Shown in pieces: positions 11,883 through 22,002 of a stretch of 64,000 nt of DNA. The translations under genes and the position numbers were made by a program. Numbering within the stretch: the first letter of the stretch is position 1; each line of letters begins with the position of its first letter. The DNA comes from Shewanella pealeana ATCC 700345. GTDB taxonomy: Bacteria; Pseudomonadota; Gammaproteobacteria; Enterobacterales; Shewanellaceae. The DNA is taken from NCBI RefSeq assembly GCF_000018285.1, contig NC_009901.1:2727001-2791000 (forward strand). The letters are read 5' to 3'. The notes below the pieces were generated by a model. It was given only the letters and a program-made list of their open reading frames with translations, did not search any database and was not told the DNA's origin.

Positions 11883-12449
11883 TTATAACGTCCTTGAGTA
11901 GAGAACGACCTCAACATCATCTGCGACATCTGGATGAGATATTTTTTTAATAAACTTCATTCCAAGTTTTTTCATAATATTAATTGATGCTAGGTTCTGC
12001 TCGTCAGCTATGGCAGATAAATATTTAATATCCACTTGAGTATTGACTAGGTGATCGACAACCACACGGGCACTTTCAGTTGCTATACCCTTCCCCCAAG
12101 CGCTCTGTTTAAAGCGCCAACCAATTTCTAAATTATTGAATTCCGGCTTTTCAGTAAAGTAGTTCATGGGTCTGATAAGGATCCAGCCGACGAATAAGTC
12201 ATCCTCAATAGCGTGCTGGCTATTTTCTACTGAGTAAACAAACACCTTCCAAATGCCCCAACCTTTCTCTAAATTCAAATACTTCGCAAGTCGAGGTAGA
12301 AACACATTATCAATCTCATCACGCGTTGTTTTGCGGCCACAGCTAATGTAGCGCATCACCATAGGATCTTGATCGAGTTCAAACAGTAGTTCGGCATCGT
12401 CTAAAGTCATAGGAGAAATGACCAATCGATCTGTTTTTAGTGTTGTCAT
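11883..12449 (-). CDS. GNAT acetyltransferase, RimJ/RimL type
   Basis: About 188 aa from the ATG at 12449 (MTTLKTDRLVISPMTLDDAELLF is a typical RimL-like beginning); a start at 12491 is possible but neither has a good ribosome site. The core motif GWRFKQSAWGKGIATESARVVVDHL and the following NLASINIMKKLGMKF are the acetyl-CoA-binding region of this subfamily. Members acetylate protein N-termini, aminoglycosides or small metabolites; the substrate here cannot be read. It stands alone between terminators. Confidence 0.8.
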   Translation of the reverse strand: MTTLKTDRLVISPMTLDDAELLFELDQDPMVMRYISCGRKTTRDEIDNVFLPRLAKYLNLEKGWGIWKVFVYSVENSQHAIEDDLFVGWILIRPMNYFTEKPEFNNLEIGWRFKQSAWGKGIATESARVVVDHLVNTQVDIKYLSAIADEQNLASINIMKKLGMKFIKKISHPDVADDVEVVLYSRTL

Positions 12450-12604
12450 ACCAGCAAAAATCCATTTGTAGTCAACTAGTGGAATCATCATAGCAATAGC
12501 AAAAGCAAATGAGTATTCAATGGTTTTTACGTTAAAAAGTATTGTGTTGCTATTAATACAATCTGTATAAGACGGTGAATGTTAGATAAGAATTTAATAG
12601 CAAT

Positions 12605-12634
12605 AAAAAAAGGGAGCCCTAGGGCTCCCTTTTT
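12605..12634 (-). terminator. Terminator of the thrS-rplT operon
   Basis: Perfect AGGGAGCCCT / AGGGCTCCCT stem flanked by A-run and T-run, 18 bp after rplT. It works in both directions and also separates the GNAT gene upstream. Confidence 0.9.
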
Positions 12635-12652
12635 CGAAAGATTCTAAACTAA

Positions 12653-13012
12653 TTACTTAGCTAAAGCGTCTTTTGCTTTTTCAACTAAAGTTGCAAATAC
12701 AACTTTATCGAAAACAGCGATGTCAGCCAGGATCTTACGGTCGATTTCGATTGATGCTTTTTTCAAACCATTAATGAAACGGCTATAAGATAGACCATTT
12801 TGACGAGATGCCGCATTGATACGTGCAATCCATAGTTGACGGAATTGACGTTTCTTTTGACGACGGTCACGGTAAGCATATTGACCAGCTTTAGTTACTG
12901 CTTGAACAGCAACACGGTAAGTACGGCTACGAGCGCCATAATAACCTTTAGCTAATTTAAGTACTTTCTTGTGACGAGCACGAGCGGTTACACCACGCTT
13001 AACTCTAGGCAT
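12653..13012 (-). CDS. rplT: 50S ribosomal protein L20
   Basis: 119 aa, highly basic, with the conserved [35 protein letters not shown] start and [22 protein letters not shown]20 binds 23S rRNA early in large-subunit assembly and in related bacteria also represses its own operon by binding the mRNA. It is last gene of thrS-infC-rpmI-rplT, 18 bp after rpmI. Confidence 0.98.
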   Translation of the reverse strand: MPRVKRGVTARARHKKVLKLAKGYYGARSRTYRVAVQAVTKAGQYAYRDRRQKKRQFRQLWIARINAASRQNGLSYSRFINGLKKASIEIDRKILADIAVFDKVVFATLVEKAKDALAK

Positions 13013-13030
13013 TGTTCATTGCTCCTTTAA

Positions 13031-13225
13031 TTAAGCGTATGGTAGTTGACGTGCAATTGCTGGCACATCAGACTTAGCTACTTGACATTTTGCACGTAAG
13101 TGACGTTTACGCTTAGTGCTCTTCTTGGTCAAAATATGACGTAAATGGGCTTGTTTGCGCTTAAAACCGTTAGCAGTTTTCTTAAAACGCTTTTGTACAC
13201 CCTTGTCTGTTTTCATTTTAGGCAT
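13031..13225 (-). CDS. rpmI: 50S ribosomal protein L35
   Basis: 64 aa from the ATG at 13225 ([17 protein letters not shown]), the universal L35 length; the open frame to 13249 lacks support. Very basic, with [17 protein letters not shown]. Located between infC and rplT, in the operon order conserved across gammaproteobacteria. Confidence 0.97.
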   Translation of the reverse strand: MPKMKTDKGVQKRFKKTANGFKRKQAHLRHILTKKSTKRKRHLRAKCQVAKSDVPAIARQLPYA

Positions 13226-13312
13226 TGCTAAAACTCCGCATTGGGACAATTAATAAAACGCAAGGCGAACAGGAAACCTTAACAGGCCCCTGCTACTTTT
13301 ATGGTTGCCTTA

Positions 13313-13855
13313 CTATTTCTTTTTCGGCGCAAGAACCATTACAGCTTGGCGACCTTCCATTTTCGGGAAAGACTCCACGACTGCAATAACTTCCAAATCA
13401 GCTTTGATACGGTTCAAAAGATCCATACCTAAACTTTGGTGAGCCATCTCACGACCACGGAAACGCAGCGTTACTTTCGCTTTGTCGCCGTCTTCTAGAA
13501 AACGAGTCAGGTTGCGTAGTTTTACCTGGTAATCGTTTTCGTCTGTACCGGGACGGAATTTAATTTCCTTCACCTGTACAATTTTCTGCTTCTTCTTTTG
13601 TTCTTTTTGAGCTTTTGCTTTGTCAAAAAGGAACTTACCGTAGTCCATAACACGACAAACTGGCGGCTCAGCGTTAGGACTGATTTCTACTAAATCAACA
13701 CCGGCTTCATCAGCAACTTCTTGTGCTTCTTTAATAGTTAAGATGCCTAACTGCTCACCATCAAGACCGTTTAGACGGACTTCTGGCACGCCAGTGATGA
13801 GTTCGTTAATTCTGTTTGGGGCCGCCTGGCGCCCTGCTGTTTTCTTGATCTTTAT
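13313..13855 (-). CDS. infC: Translation initiation factor IF-3, probable ATA start
   Basis: 180 aa if read from ATA at 13855. The nearest standard start (GTG at 13789) would delete the conserved N-terminal segment [17 protein letters not shown]. In frame upstream the only codon with a well-spaced ribosome site is ATA, with GGAGG 8 nt before it (inside the end of thrS). IF-3 genes characteristically start at non-canonical AUU/AUC/AUA-type codons, because IF-3 itself discriminates against them and so limits its own synthesis. The body is standard: [54 protein letters not shown]. The gene begins 3 nt after the thrS stop. Confidence 0.95.
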   Translation of the reverse strand: MKIKKTAGRQAAPNRINELITGVPEVRLNGLDGEQLGILTIKEAQEVADEAGVDLVEISPNAEPPVCRVMDYGKFLFDKAKAQKEQKKKQKIVQVKEIKFRPGTDENDYQVKLRNLTRFLEDGDKAKVTLRFRGREMAHQSLGMDLLNRIKADLEVIAVVESFPKMEGRQAVMVLAPKKK

Positions 13856-13858
13856 GAC

Positions 13859-15787
13859 CTAATCCTCCAACAAATTGAGACTACGGAGCGAAATCTGGTT
13901 CTTGAGCTTAGTAGCAAATTCTTCGATTTGCATTTTACCTAAGTCAACGCCTTCACGGGTACGCACCGCTACTTCCTTATTTTCCATCTCTTGGTCACCA
14001 ACGACCAATAGATAAGGCACACGCCTTAAGGTATGTTCGCGTATTTTAAAGCCTATCTTCTCATTCCTCAAGTCTTTAGTTGCACGAATTCCATGTTCTT
14101 TGAATAAATTAACGACTTCGTCCACATAATCGGACTGTTTATCGGTAATATTCATTACAACGACTTGAACTGGTGACAACCAAGCTGGGAATTTACCTGC
14201 GTATTCTTCAATTAGAATACCCAAGAAACGCTCTAACGAACCTAGAATCGCACGGTGGATCATAACAGGTGTTTGACGACTGTTATCTTCAGCAACATAA
14301 GTTGCACCTAAACGACCAGGTAACGCGTAATCGAGCTGCACTGTACCACATTGCCACGCCCTGTCTAGACAGTCGTGCAAAGTAAATTCAATCTTCGGAC
14401 CGTAAAACGCGCCTTCGCCCGGTAAAATTTCAAATTCGATGTCATTTGCTTTAAGAGCTTGCTTAAGCGCCTCTTCAGCTCGATCCCACATCTCATCATC
14501 ACCGATGCGTTTTTCTGGGCGTGTCGACAGCTTAACCACGATGCTGTTAAAGCCGAATGTTTCGTATGTATCGTAAACCATCTTGATACACGCGCTCACT
14601 TCCTGCTGCACTTGCTCTTCGGTACAGAAGATATGTGCATCATCTTGAGTGAAACCACGTACGCGCATTAAGCCATGTAGTGAACCCGATGGCTCATTAC
14701 GGTGACAACAACCAAACTCTGCCATACGTAATGGCAAATCACGGTATGATTTAAGACCTTGGTTAAAGATCTGCACGTGACCTGGACAGTTCATAGGCTT
14801 AACTGCGTATTCACGGTTTTCAGAACTGGTTGTGAACATAGCTTCTGAGTACTTGTCCCAGTGACCACTACGTTCCCACAACACGCGATCCATCATTAAT
14901 GGCCCCTTCACCTCTTGATAGGTGTATTGACCTAGCTTTTGACGAATAAACTTCTCAAGTTCTAGGAATAGACTCCAACCGTCATTATGCCAGAACACCA
15001 TACCCGGTGCTTCTTCTTGCATATGGTACAGATCTAACTGCTTACCAATTTTACGGTGGTCACGCTTAGCCGCTTCTTCAAGACGGTTAAGGTGGACTTT
15101 AAGCGCTTTCTTGTCTGCCCAAGCCGTACCATATACACGCTGCAACATCTTATTGTCTGAGTTACCACGCCAGTATGCACCAGCAACGCTCATCAATTTG
15201 AAGTTTTGGCAGAATTTCATGTTAGGCACGTGAGGACCACGACACATGTCGATGTATTCTTCATGGTGATAAAGAGCAGGCGTTGAGTCTTTTGGAATAT
15301 TCTCATCCAAAATAGCCATTTTATAAACTTCACCACGTGATTCAAACGTATCACGCGCTTCTTGCCAGCTAACTACACGCTTATCAACAGCGTAATTAGT
15401 TTTAGCAAGTTCAGCCATGCGCTTTTCTAGCGCATCGATGTCTTCCTGAGTCAACTTATGATCTAAGTCGATGTCATAGTAGAAACCATTATCGATAACC
15501 GGACCGATAGCCATTTTGGTTTCAGGGAACAGTTGCTTAATCGCGTGACCTAGCAAGTGAGCACAAGAGTGACGAAGAATTTCAACACCCTCTTCATCTT
15601 TAGCGGTAATGATTGAAAGATCTGAATCGGTTTCAATCAGGTCACATGCGTCTTTTAGTTCACCGTTCACGCGACCAGCGATACACGCTTTAGCAAGACC
15701 AGGACCAATGTCAGCAGCAACATCTAAAGTAGAAACAGAGTGAGCAAACTCGCGTTTGCTTCCGTCAGGAAGTGTAATTACAGGCAT
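13859..15787 (-). CDS. thrS: Threonyl-tRNA synthetase
   Basis: 642 aa, the same length as the E. coli enzyme. N-terminal TGS domain ([14 protein letters not shown]), the editing domain with [16 protein letters not shown], then the class II core with zinc-site motifs [14 protein letters not shown] and [13 protein letters not shown], and a C-terminal anticodon-binding domain. It charges tRNA-Thr and corrects mischarged serine. First gene of the operon with infC, rpmI and rplT. The 286 bp upstream show no gene; a leader operator like that of E. coli is possible but I could not confirm a structure. Confidence 0.98.
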   Translation of the reverse strand: MPVITLPDGSKREFAHSVSTLDVAADIGPGLAKACIAGRVNGELKDACDLIETDSDLSIITAKDEEGVEILRHSCAHLLGHAIKQLFPETKMAIGPVIDNGFYYDIDLDHKLTQEDIDALEKRMAELAKTNYAVDKRVVSWQEARDTFESRGEVYKMAILDENIPKDSTPALYHHEEYIDMCRGPHVPNMKFCQNFKLMSVAGAYWRGNSDNKMLQRVYGTAWADKKALKVHLNRLEEAAKRDHRKIGKQLDLYHMQEEAPGMVFWHNDGWSLFLELEKFIRQKLGQYTYQEVKGPLMMDRVLWERSGHWDKYSEAMFTTSSENREYAVKPMNCPGHVQIFNQGLKSYRDLPLRMAEFGCCHRNEPSGSLHGLMRVRGFTQDDAHIFCTEEQVQQEVSACIKMVYDTYETFGFNSIVVKLSTRPEKRIGDDEMWDRAEEALKQALKANDIEFEILPGEGAFYGPKIEFTLHDCLDRAWQCGTVQLDYALPGRLGATYVAEDNSRQTPVMIHRAILGSLERFLGILIEEYAGKFPAWLSPVQVVVMNITDKQSDYVDEVVNLFKEHGIRATKDLRNEKIGFKIREHTLRRVPYLLVVGDQEMENKEVAVRTREGVDLGKMQIEEFATKLKNQISLRSLNLLED

Positions 15788-16073
15788 GATTTTTCCTTTC
15801 CCAGTGGTGACCCCTACGTAGGGCCACTTGGTTTTAAAATTAAGTGTGGTTTACGCCTCTGGGACTAGACCTTACAGTAGTCTGTGTTTTCCAGCGCGCA
15901 AGCCATCAATTCTAAGTGATACGGGCTGTACGATGCAAGTTTTCCATCATATTAGTTTTTCTTATCACGACCGCAAAATTATTAGGGCCAAATGTAATAA
16001 AACTAACCACTTAACGTCACACTTTGTTCACGTTTCATGACTAACATGGCCGCATCTAAATAAGGAGGTCGTA

Positions 16074-16340
16074 ATGATTAATACATTGATGTTTGCCGCA
16101 GCGCTTTTTCAAGCCGATATAAGCCAAGTTAAACCTGTAGCAGAGGTAGATATAGATAAAAAAGTGATTGCCACTCAGATAGAGACCGAACTTAACAACG
16201 CCTGGGCACAGATGACTCTGACTTTGGAACAAGAAAGCTCCGCCTTAAAGGAAATAGAAACGAACGCTGAACTCGTTGAATTTAACTCACTCCAAGACCG
16301 TAAATTGACCCGTCTAAAATATGAAACCGGTCGTCTGTAA
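16074..16340 (+). CDS. Small hypothetical protein, 88 aa
   Basis: A very strong AAGGAGG site lies 5 nt before the ATG, so the gene is likely expressed. The N-terminus is a short hydrophobic segment (INTLMFAAALFQA), too brief for certain export. The remainder is acidic and predicted helical (ETELNNAWAQMTLTLEQESSALKEIETNAELVEF) with no cysteines. I do not recognise the family. It lies between divergent thrS and the SDR gene. Confidence 0.65.
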   Translation: MINTLMFAAALFQADISQVKPVAEVDIDKKVIATQIETELNNAWAQMTLTLEQESSALKEIETNAELVEFNSLQDRKLTRLKYETGRL

Positions 16341-16458
16341 CTCGGAATAAACGATACTTGCGTCTTCTATTCACTCACACCTATGGCTATGATGTCCTTA
16401 TAAAGGCTAATAGCTGACACATGTTATATTTTAGCCACCTCTTCTATCTATACAGAAA

Positions 16459-17208
16459 ATGGGTATAAATATGACAACTTGGGCATTAGTGACTGGCGCT
16501 GCAAAACGTATCGGACTCGCAATTGCGACTCAACTACATGATGATGGTTACAATGTAGTGCTCCACTACGGGCAATCGATTGATGACGCCCAGGCACTAT
16601 GCGACACGCTAAACACTAAGCGCGCCGACTCTGCAATCATAATGCAGGCCGACTTAGCCAATAGCGATGCAATCGACACACTAATCGCTAAAATAAACTC
16701 AGCTGGAATCAGACTATCTGTACTTATCAATAATGCTTCTTGCTTTTACCCTACTCCAATAGGTGAAACCTCTTTTATTAAAGCGCAGCAGTTGCTTGCG
16801 ACAAACCTCATCGCGCCTTATCTTTTGGCTGAAAAGCTCAGCCCGCTACTTGAGGCCAATAATGGTTGTGTGATTAACCTTTTGGATATCCACGGCAGGC
16901 GCCCGCTAAAAGATCATGGACTATACTCTATATCAAAGGCTGCACTCGAAATGGCTACCTTGTCACTGGCTCAAGAACTCGCCCCCAATATACGTGTTAA
17001 TGGCGTATCACCCGGTGCGATTTTATGGCCAGAGCAATCCGGCGAACAATCGCAACAAGCTATATTAAGTGCTATCCCACTGGCTAAGCTTGGCCAAGTT
17101 GATGATATTGCCAGGCTTATTTCTCATTTAGTGAGCGCGCCCTATATCTCAGGCCAAGTGATTGCCGTAGATGGAGGACGAAGCGCAGTAGGTTTTATGG
17201 GAGCGTAA
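16459..17208 (+). CDS. Short-chain dehydrogenase, pteridine-reductase type
   Basis: About 249 aa; an internal ATG at 16471 is an equally possible start because neither has a clear ribosome site. Rossmann motif TGAAKRIGLAIA with the basic residues of NADPH-dependent enzymes, NNAS at about 90, catalytic YSISKAA and C-terminal GGRSAVGFMG. The AKRIG sequence and DIHGRRPLKDHGLYSISK context match the bacterial pteridine reductase / FolM group, which reduces dihydrobiopterin, dihydromonapterin or dihydrofolate. Directly followed by a CPXCG protein 2 bp downstream. Confidence 0.8.
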   Translation: MGINMTTWALVTGAAKRIGLAIATQLHDDGYNVVLHYGQSIDDAQALCDTLNTKRADSAIIMQADLANSDAIDTLIAKINSAGIRLSVLINNASCFYPTPIGETSFIKAQQLLATNLIAPYLLAEKLSPLLEANNGCVINLLDIHGRRPLKDHGLYSISKAALEMATLSLAQELAPNIRVNGVSPGAILWPEQSGEQSQQAILSAIPLAKLGQVDDIARLISHLVSAPYISGQVIAVDGGRSAVGFMGA

Positions 17209-17210
17209 TT

Positions 17211-17411
17211 ATGCGATTCATCAACAAGACGATTAGTTGCCCCCACTGTGGGCATCACCAACATATCAATATCGATGCTACTTGTGGTGATCAGGATTAC
17301 TACGAAGATTGTCGAATATGCTGTAACCCAATCCATATGCGTTTGCACATGGATGAAGCCAAGCACAAAATCGAGTTTTTCATTGATTCAGACGATGAGC
17401 AGATCTACTAA
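17211..17411 (+). CDS. CPXCG-motif cysteine-rich protein
   Basis: 66 aa. Two cysteine pairs, CPHCG at the start and CRICC in the middle, with a DYYEDC linker and acidic C-terminus (FFIDSDDEQIY), are the signature of the small CPXCG-type zinc-binding family. Function unknown. The gene starts 2 bp after the SDR stop, so the two share a transcript. Confidence 0.85.
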   Translation: MRFINKTISCPHCGHHQHINIDATCGDQDYYEDCRICCNPIHMRLHMDEAKHKIEFFIDSDDEQIY

Positions 17412-17450
17412 GCCACAGATCTGCCCATCAATTTGTTGCGAAAGCAAGTA

Positions 17451-18068
17451 TTAGTTATTGTCGAAACGTTTGGCAAGTACACGCTCTACCGTATCGACGA
17501 TGGCTTGAGTCTGACTGTCTATCTCAATGTTAATGTTATCGCCCTTAACATAGCTGTCTAAATTGGTTAGTTTCAACGTTTCAGGAATTAAATGCAGCAT
17601 AAAGGTGTCTGCTGTCACCTCTCCTACCGTCAGACTACAGCCGTTTACACCAACAAAGCCTTTATACAAAATGTAATTCATCCATTTAGGCTCAACCTTC
17701 AAACGAATGTCGTAATGTTCATCAGTAGCGCTCACCAAATCTACCTCGGCTTGAGTGTGAACATGCCCCGATAAAATGTGGCCACCTATCTCACTTCCGA
17801 ATGTTAATGAACGCTCGATGTTAACCTGTGAGCCAACTCTCAGTTTTGATAGGTTAGTTAGCTTAAGGGTCTCTTCCATTACATCGAAAAACACCCTATC
17901 ATCTTCTATTCTTGTGACTGTTAAACATACACCGTTATTTGCGACACTTGCCCCTAGTGAAAGTCCCTCGCGCAAATCCGGCCCAATTGCGATTTGTAGC
18001 GTGTTTAAGCCTGATTTCTTATCTATCGCCAACACTTCGCATGTTGCTTGAACTATACCTGTAAACAT
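17451..18068 (-). CDS. ribE: Riboflavin synthase alpha subunit
   Basis: 205 aa from the ATG at 18068, which gives the invariant MFTGIVQ start; the frame upstream to 18104 overlaps norM and is not used. Two tandem lumazine-binding repeats are visible, each with an N-terminal GIV/GCSLTV element and an LKLTNL segment (residues 64-70 and 163-169). The trimeric enzyme dismutates two 6,7-dimethyl-8-ribityllumazine molecules into riboflavin. It diverges from norM with only 34 bp between starts, an arrangement common in gammaproteobacteria. Confidence 0.95.
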   Translation of the reverse strand: MFTGIVQATCEVLAIDKKSGLNTLQIAIGPDLREGLSLGASVANNGVCLTVTRIEDDRVFFDVMEETLKLTNLSKLRVGSQVNIERSLTFGSEIGGHILSGHVHTQAEVDLVSATDEHYDIRLKVEPKWMNYILYKGFVGVNGCSLTVGEVTADTFMLHLIPETLKLTNLDSYVKGDNINIEIDSQTQAIVDTVERVLAKRFDNN

Positions 18069-18102
18069 CTTATCTCTCGTTAGTATATTAAGGGCTGTAC
18101 CC

Positions 18103-19461
18103 ATGAACCATTCTGGCTTTCAAGCCAAACGCTTAGTCCAATTAGCGCTACCAGTGCTTATTGCCCAAGTCACACAAACCATGATGGGCTTTATCGATAC
18201 CGTTATGGCTGGGCGTGTTAGCGCCGTCGATATGGCCGCAGTAGCGATCAGTGCCAGTCTTTGGCTACCGGCATTATTGTTTGTTCAAGGCTTATTAATG
18301 GCCTTTACACCAGTATTTGCTCACCATCATGGTGCCGATAATCAAAAAGCGATTCAACCATTAGCTTTTCAAGCTGGTTATATTGCCATAGTTGGTAGCC
18401 TTGTTGTGGTGCTTATCCTCTCATTTGCAGAGAATATTTTCACCATGATGGATCTTGAACCTGAGATGGCAAGACTTGGCGTTGGTTACCTTAATGGCTT
18501 CATGTGGGGCGTACCCGCGTTCGTACTTTATCAAGTATTAAGAGGCTGTAGCGAAGGGATCTCTTATACCTTACCGACTATGGTGATTGGTTTTGTCGGC
18601 CTAGCAGTCAATATTCCCGCAAACTACATCTTTATATATGGTCATTTTGGTGTGCCAGCAATGGGCGGTGCAGGCTGTGGTATAGCAACGGCGCTCGTGT
18701 TCTGGGCCATGTTAATCGCCATGGTGATCTACATGCAGCTGCATAAAAAATTTAAAGAGCTGGCACCGTTCAAATCTTTTCACATGCCAGACCTAAAAGT
18801 CATGTTTGATATGACAAAACACGGCTTCCCTATCGCTATGGCGCTGTTCTTTGAAGTGAGTTTATTTGCAATCATTGCGCTGCTATTGGCCCCTTTAGGC
18901 GCCACAGTGGTAGCAGGACATCAGATTGCACTTAACTTTTCATCGATTGTATTTATGTTACCGCTGTCGTTGGGTATCGCGGTTTCAATCCGCGTAGGCT
19001 ATTACTTAGGCCAAGACAAGCCTGAAATCGCAGCGCTAGTCACTAAGCTAGCACTAATGATTTCCTTTTCGTTAGCAGCATGCACTGCTGTGATTACTAT
19101 TTTATTTAGAAACGAAATAGCGCTGCTTTATAATGATAATCCAGAGGTTATCACCCTGGCGGGTAGCTTGATGTTCTTTGCCGCTATCTATCAATTATCG
19201 GACTCAATACAAGTGGTTACCGCAGGTGCGCTACGTGGTTACAAAGATACCCGCAGCGCATTTTATATCACACTGGTTTCGTATTGGGGTGTAGGTATGA
19301 CCTTAGGCTATACCTTGGCTCGCACCGATATTATTGTGCCGCACATGGGCGCGCAAGGTTTCTGGATTGGTTTGATTGCCGGTTTAACCGCTGCTGCAAT
19401 TATGTTTGCAGCTCGACTACGCTACATTCAAAAACAGGGCGTTGTGCACTCAGCAATATAA
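18103..19461 (+). CDS. norM: MATE-family multidrug/Na+ antiporter
   Basis: 452 aa with about 12 membrane segments. N-terminal LALPVLIAQVTQTMMGFIDTVMAGR and mid-protein GAGCGIATALVFW are typical of the NorM branch of MATE exporters, which expel cationic drugs in exchange for Na+ or H+. Divergent from ribE; a strong terminator follows. Confidence 0.92.
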   Translation: MNHSGFQAKRLVQLALPVLIAQVTQTMMGFIDTVMAGRVSAVDMAAVAISASLWLPALLFVQGLLMAFTPVFAHHHGADNQKAIQPLAFQAGYIAIVGSLVVVLILSFAENIFTMMDLEPEMARLGVGYLNGFMWGVPAFVLYQVLRGCSEGISYTLPTMVIGFVGLAVNIPANYIFIYGHFGVPAMGGAGCGIATALVFWAMLIAMVIYMQLHKKFKELAPFKSFHMPDLKVMFDMTKHGFPIAMALFFEVSLFAIIALLLAPLGATVVAGHQIALNFSSIVFMLPLSLGIAVSIRVGYYLGQDKPEIAALVTKLALMISFSLAACTAVITILFRNEIALLYNDNPEVITLAGSLMFFAAIYQLSDSIQVVTAGALRGYKDTRSAFYITLVSYWGVGMTLGYTLARTDIIVPHMGAQGFWIGLIAGLTAAAIMFAARLRYIQKQGVVHSAI

Positions 19462-19487
19462 TTGAGTGTCGATAGACTTCGCGAAAC

Positions 19488-19523
19488 AAAAAAAGGCTAA
19501 CTCTTTTCGAGTTGGCCTTTTTA
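19488..19523 (+). terminator. Terminator after norM
   Basis: AAAAAGGC(T)AACTC / GAGTTGGCCTTTTT stem with a tight loop and T-run, 27 bp past norM. Confidence 0.85.
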
Positions 19524-19530
19524 TTTTCAA

Positions 19531-19740
19531 TGTCCCGTCCTGAGATAAGTTGACACTTTGGAGACTTATCTATGAAACCTTCAGATTCAATCCGCAGTAA
19601 ACGTACACAACGTGATTACACATTAGGCTTTAAATTAGCCGTAGTCAGCCAGGTAGAAAAAGGCGAGCTGACTTATAAACAAGCTCAAGAGCACTACGGT
19701 ATCTAAGGTCGAAGTACCGTTAGAATCTATTTGGATTAAA
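19531..19740 (+). mobile_element. IS3-family remnant (left end plus broken orfA)
   Basis: A TGTCCCGTCCTGAGATAAGT end-like sequence at 19531 precedes a start at 19572 and 44 codons that read as the beginning of an IS3-type OrfA (KRTQRDYTLGFKLAVVSQ, then GELTYKQAQEHYGI). A TAA at 19704 interrupts the frame where the family continues with GRSTVxxWL; GRSTV is still readable after the stop. The rest of the element is missing. It is a decayed fragment, not a functional insertion sequence. Confidence 0.8.
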
Positions 19741-19960
19741 GGTAAGGTTACCGTTGCCATCATACGGGTAAACATGAGCCTTAACGTTATTACCAGCATG
19801 TTCACAAATAGTCTTATTGCATATTTTGTATATGTTACAAGCACAAATATCTCTCTGACGTGAACTCTTTGATGTTAACTAGTGCCTATCACCGGATGCA
19901 GACCTTAAGTAAAAGTACTAATATGAGCCTTACAAATAATTAGTATGCCGGAGAAATACT

Positions 19961-20440
19961 ATGGCCTTTGCGCTTTGCGATCTTACCGTCACCAGCACCG
20001 CTTTTAATCAGCTAGGTTCAATTCCTAAAGCGCACACGGGAGAGGCAGAAAATACCTCTCCCCAACTCACCTGGACAAATGTTCCTGACGGCTGTAAATC
20101 TTTTGCGGTTATCTGTCACGATCCCGATGCTCCAAGGGTGAACGCCGATGGTTCATTCGGCTACGTACATTGGCTTGTGTACAATATTCCCTATGGCATT
20201 CACCAACTTGAAGCAAACAACACACTCTATACATCGGGGATAAATGATTTTGGTCTAGGTGGCTACGGTGGCCCTATGCCACCCAAAGGCCATGGCATTC
20301 ATCTATATTACTTCTGGGTTTTAGCGCTAGATGAAGAATTGGATCTGCCCGAAGGACTTAACATGCAGGAGTTGTTAGCTAAGATAGAACCTAATTTAAT
20401 CGGCATGAACCGCTTAGTTGGAAGCTATCAGCGGGACTAG
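19961..20440 (+). CDS. YbhB/YbcL-type phosphatidylethanolamine-binding-like protein
   Basis: 159 aa. SPQLTWTNVPDGCKSFAVICHDPDAP and HWLVYNIP with GPMPPKGHGIHLYYFWVLAL are the signature ligand-pocket sequences of the bacterial PEBP (Raf-kinase-inhibitor-like) family. No signal peptide. Biological roles of bacterial members are not established. A GGAG site precedes the ATG. It stands alone between the IS3 remnant and a repeat. Confidence 0.9.
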   Translation: MAFALCDLTVTSTAFNQLGSIPKAHTGEAENTSPQLTWTNVPDGCKSFAVICHDPDAPRVNADGSFGYVHWLVYNIPYGIHQLEANNTLYTSGINDFGLGGYGGPMPPKGHGIHLYYFWVLALDEELDLPEGLNMQELLAKIEPNLIGMNRLVGSYQRD

Positions 20441-20654
20441 AGCTACCGGAGACGTCTTTTAAGAGCTTGCTCTTCTGCTTCTCACGAATAAGTGAAGACG
20501 TGGCTAATGAGCCTATACAAATTCACTTATCGCGTCCTGTGGAGGCTAAAATTTGTCCTTGCTCGCCCAGCGATTGTTAATCATACACATGTTAAAAGGC
20601 CTGTTCGGCGTCAATGCTTCTCGTTCGACCAGTATTTCTTTGAGCTACCACACC

Positions 20655-20742
20655 TGAAACCTAAACCCACAGCCGAACCGACATCAGACTATTCAACTCT
20701 TCGAATTAACTATCTCAGGTTTTACCAGCTCATTTTTGGACA
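20655..20742. repeat. Dispersed repeat, copy 2
   Basis: Inverted counterpart of 1907-1994 with shared blocks in the same order. It lies inside a longer open frame (20492-20752) that I do not accept as a gene because its only recognisable part is this repeat. Confidence 0.7.
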
Positions 20743-20764
20743 TGGCCCTTAAGATTTAATGAAC

Positions 20765-20792
20765 AAAAAAGCCTCATCAAAAGAGGAGGCTT
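20765..20792 (-). terminator. Terminator of tsgA
   Basis: On the minus strand, AGCCTC...GAGGCT stem followed by six T, 28 bp past the tsgA stop. Confidence 0.85.
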
Positions 20793-20820
20793 AACCACTT
20801 ATCTACACCTGTTGAATTGA

Positions 20821-22002
20821 TTAATGGCTTGATGAATGACCGTGAATACGATGTTTGGTTACAAAGCTGACGAGTAAACACATAATAAAGACGACCCCAT
20901 ATAAACCATTACCGGTCAGCATTGCGGCATGTGCACCATAACTCTTCACAATTGGACTGGTAACAACGAAGGTCAACATAGTGCCTATACTGCCACAAAA
21001 TAAAATAAAATTAACAATGCGAGGCGATGCTTCTTTTGTCTGCTGTGACGCCAGTGTAATGATGGTTGTATAAATAGCGCTACTGAAAAAACCTAGTACT
21101 GAGATGATAAAAAGTAAATGCTCTGTATTTTTATCCATATTGAACCAGAACATTAATCCAGTGGCTAAAGCAGAAAGCACCAATACAAAATATTGAATAT
21201 CAAATCGCTTCATTATCATGCTAAAGCCCCACATACCGAGCATGTATGCACCCCAGAAGTAACTCAGTAACTGACCCGCTCCACTTAAATCCATGCCCAA
21301 CGACTTAGTTGCATACTCAGGGATCCATGAAATAAAAGCCATTTGCCCCAAAATATAACAAAGGGCTGCAATCGCTAAAAACAGAATACCTAGACCCCAC
21401 TTCTCTTTTACCGCTTGTTGTTGCTCCTCAGACTTAATCAGTACAGGGAATTCGCAAACAAGTGCCAGAATAAAGATAGCAACGTAAATCATGCCAATGG
21501 CAGCATATACCCAATACCAAGCAACACTGTGTGCGAGTAATGCTGCCGAAATTAGCGGGAAAATCATACCAGCCATACTGAAAAATGAATCGGTAAACAG
21601 TAATCGAGAACCACATTGTTTACCATGATAGAGCCGAGTAATTAAATAAGTACCAATTGACATGGTAATACCACTCACCACACCAAGAACAAACATGCTA
21701 GCTGAGAAGATGGCAAGGTTATGACCAAACATGAGCCCTAAAACTGCCAGAACCATCAGGATAAAACCAAAAATCAGTTGTTTTTTTAGTGCAATAATTT
21801 CCATTAACCATACGTTTAAGAAAATAGAAATTAATACACCGGTATTCAAGAATGTAAAAGTGTTACTCATGCTGGAGATAGGTAAATTGAAAAATTTAGC
21901 AATATCCCCCATCACAATCCCGGTGACAATAATCAAAGATCCTGTTAATGCATAGGATAAAAAGCTTATCCATGTAAGTAGGATGCGATTGCGGTCGGTC
22001 AT
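20821..22002 (-). CDS. tsgA: MFS transporter TsgA
   Basis: 393 aa with 12 predicted membrane segments. The N-terminus [38 protein letters not shown] followed by [27 protein letters not shown] is nearly the E. coli TsgA sequence. TsgA is an inner-membrane MFS protein of unclear substrate, linked in Salmonella to tellurite and selenite resistance. The C-terminal tail is histidine- and serine-rich ([10 protein letters not shown]). Single-gene unit with its own terminator. Confidence 0.93.
   Translation of the reverse strand: MTDRNRILLTWISFLSYALTGSLIIVTGIVMGDIAKFFNLPISSMSNTFTFLNTGVLISIFLNVWLMEIIALKKQLIFGFILMVLAVLGLMFGHNLAIFSASMFVLGVVSGITMSIGTYLITRLYHGKQCGSRLLFTDSFFSMAGMIFPLISAALLAHSVAWYWVYAAIGMIYVAIFILALVCEFPVLIKSEEQQQAVKEKWGLGILFLAIAALCYILGQMAFISWIPEYATKSLGMDLSGAGQLLSYFWGAYMLGMWGFSMIMKRFDIQYFVLVLSALATGLMFWFNMDKNTEHLLFIISVLGFFSSAIYTTIITLASQQTKEASPRIVNFILFCGSIGTMLTFVVTSPIVKSYGAHAAMLTGNGLYGVVFIMCLLVSFVTKHRIHGHSSSH

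Noticed and set aside
20492..20752. 86-codon plus-strand frame after the PEBP gene
   Set aside because: Its only recognisable part is the dispersed repeat shared with 1907-1994, and the frame in the other copy is in a different context; treated as repeat.
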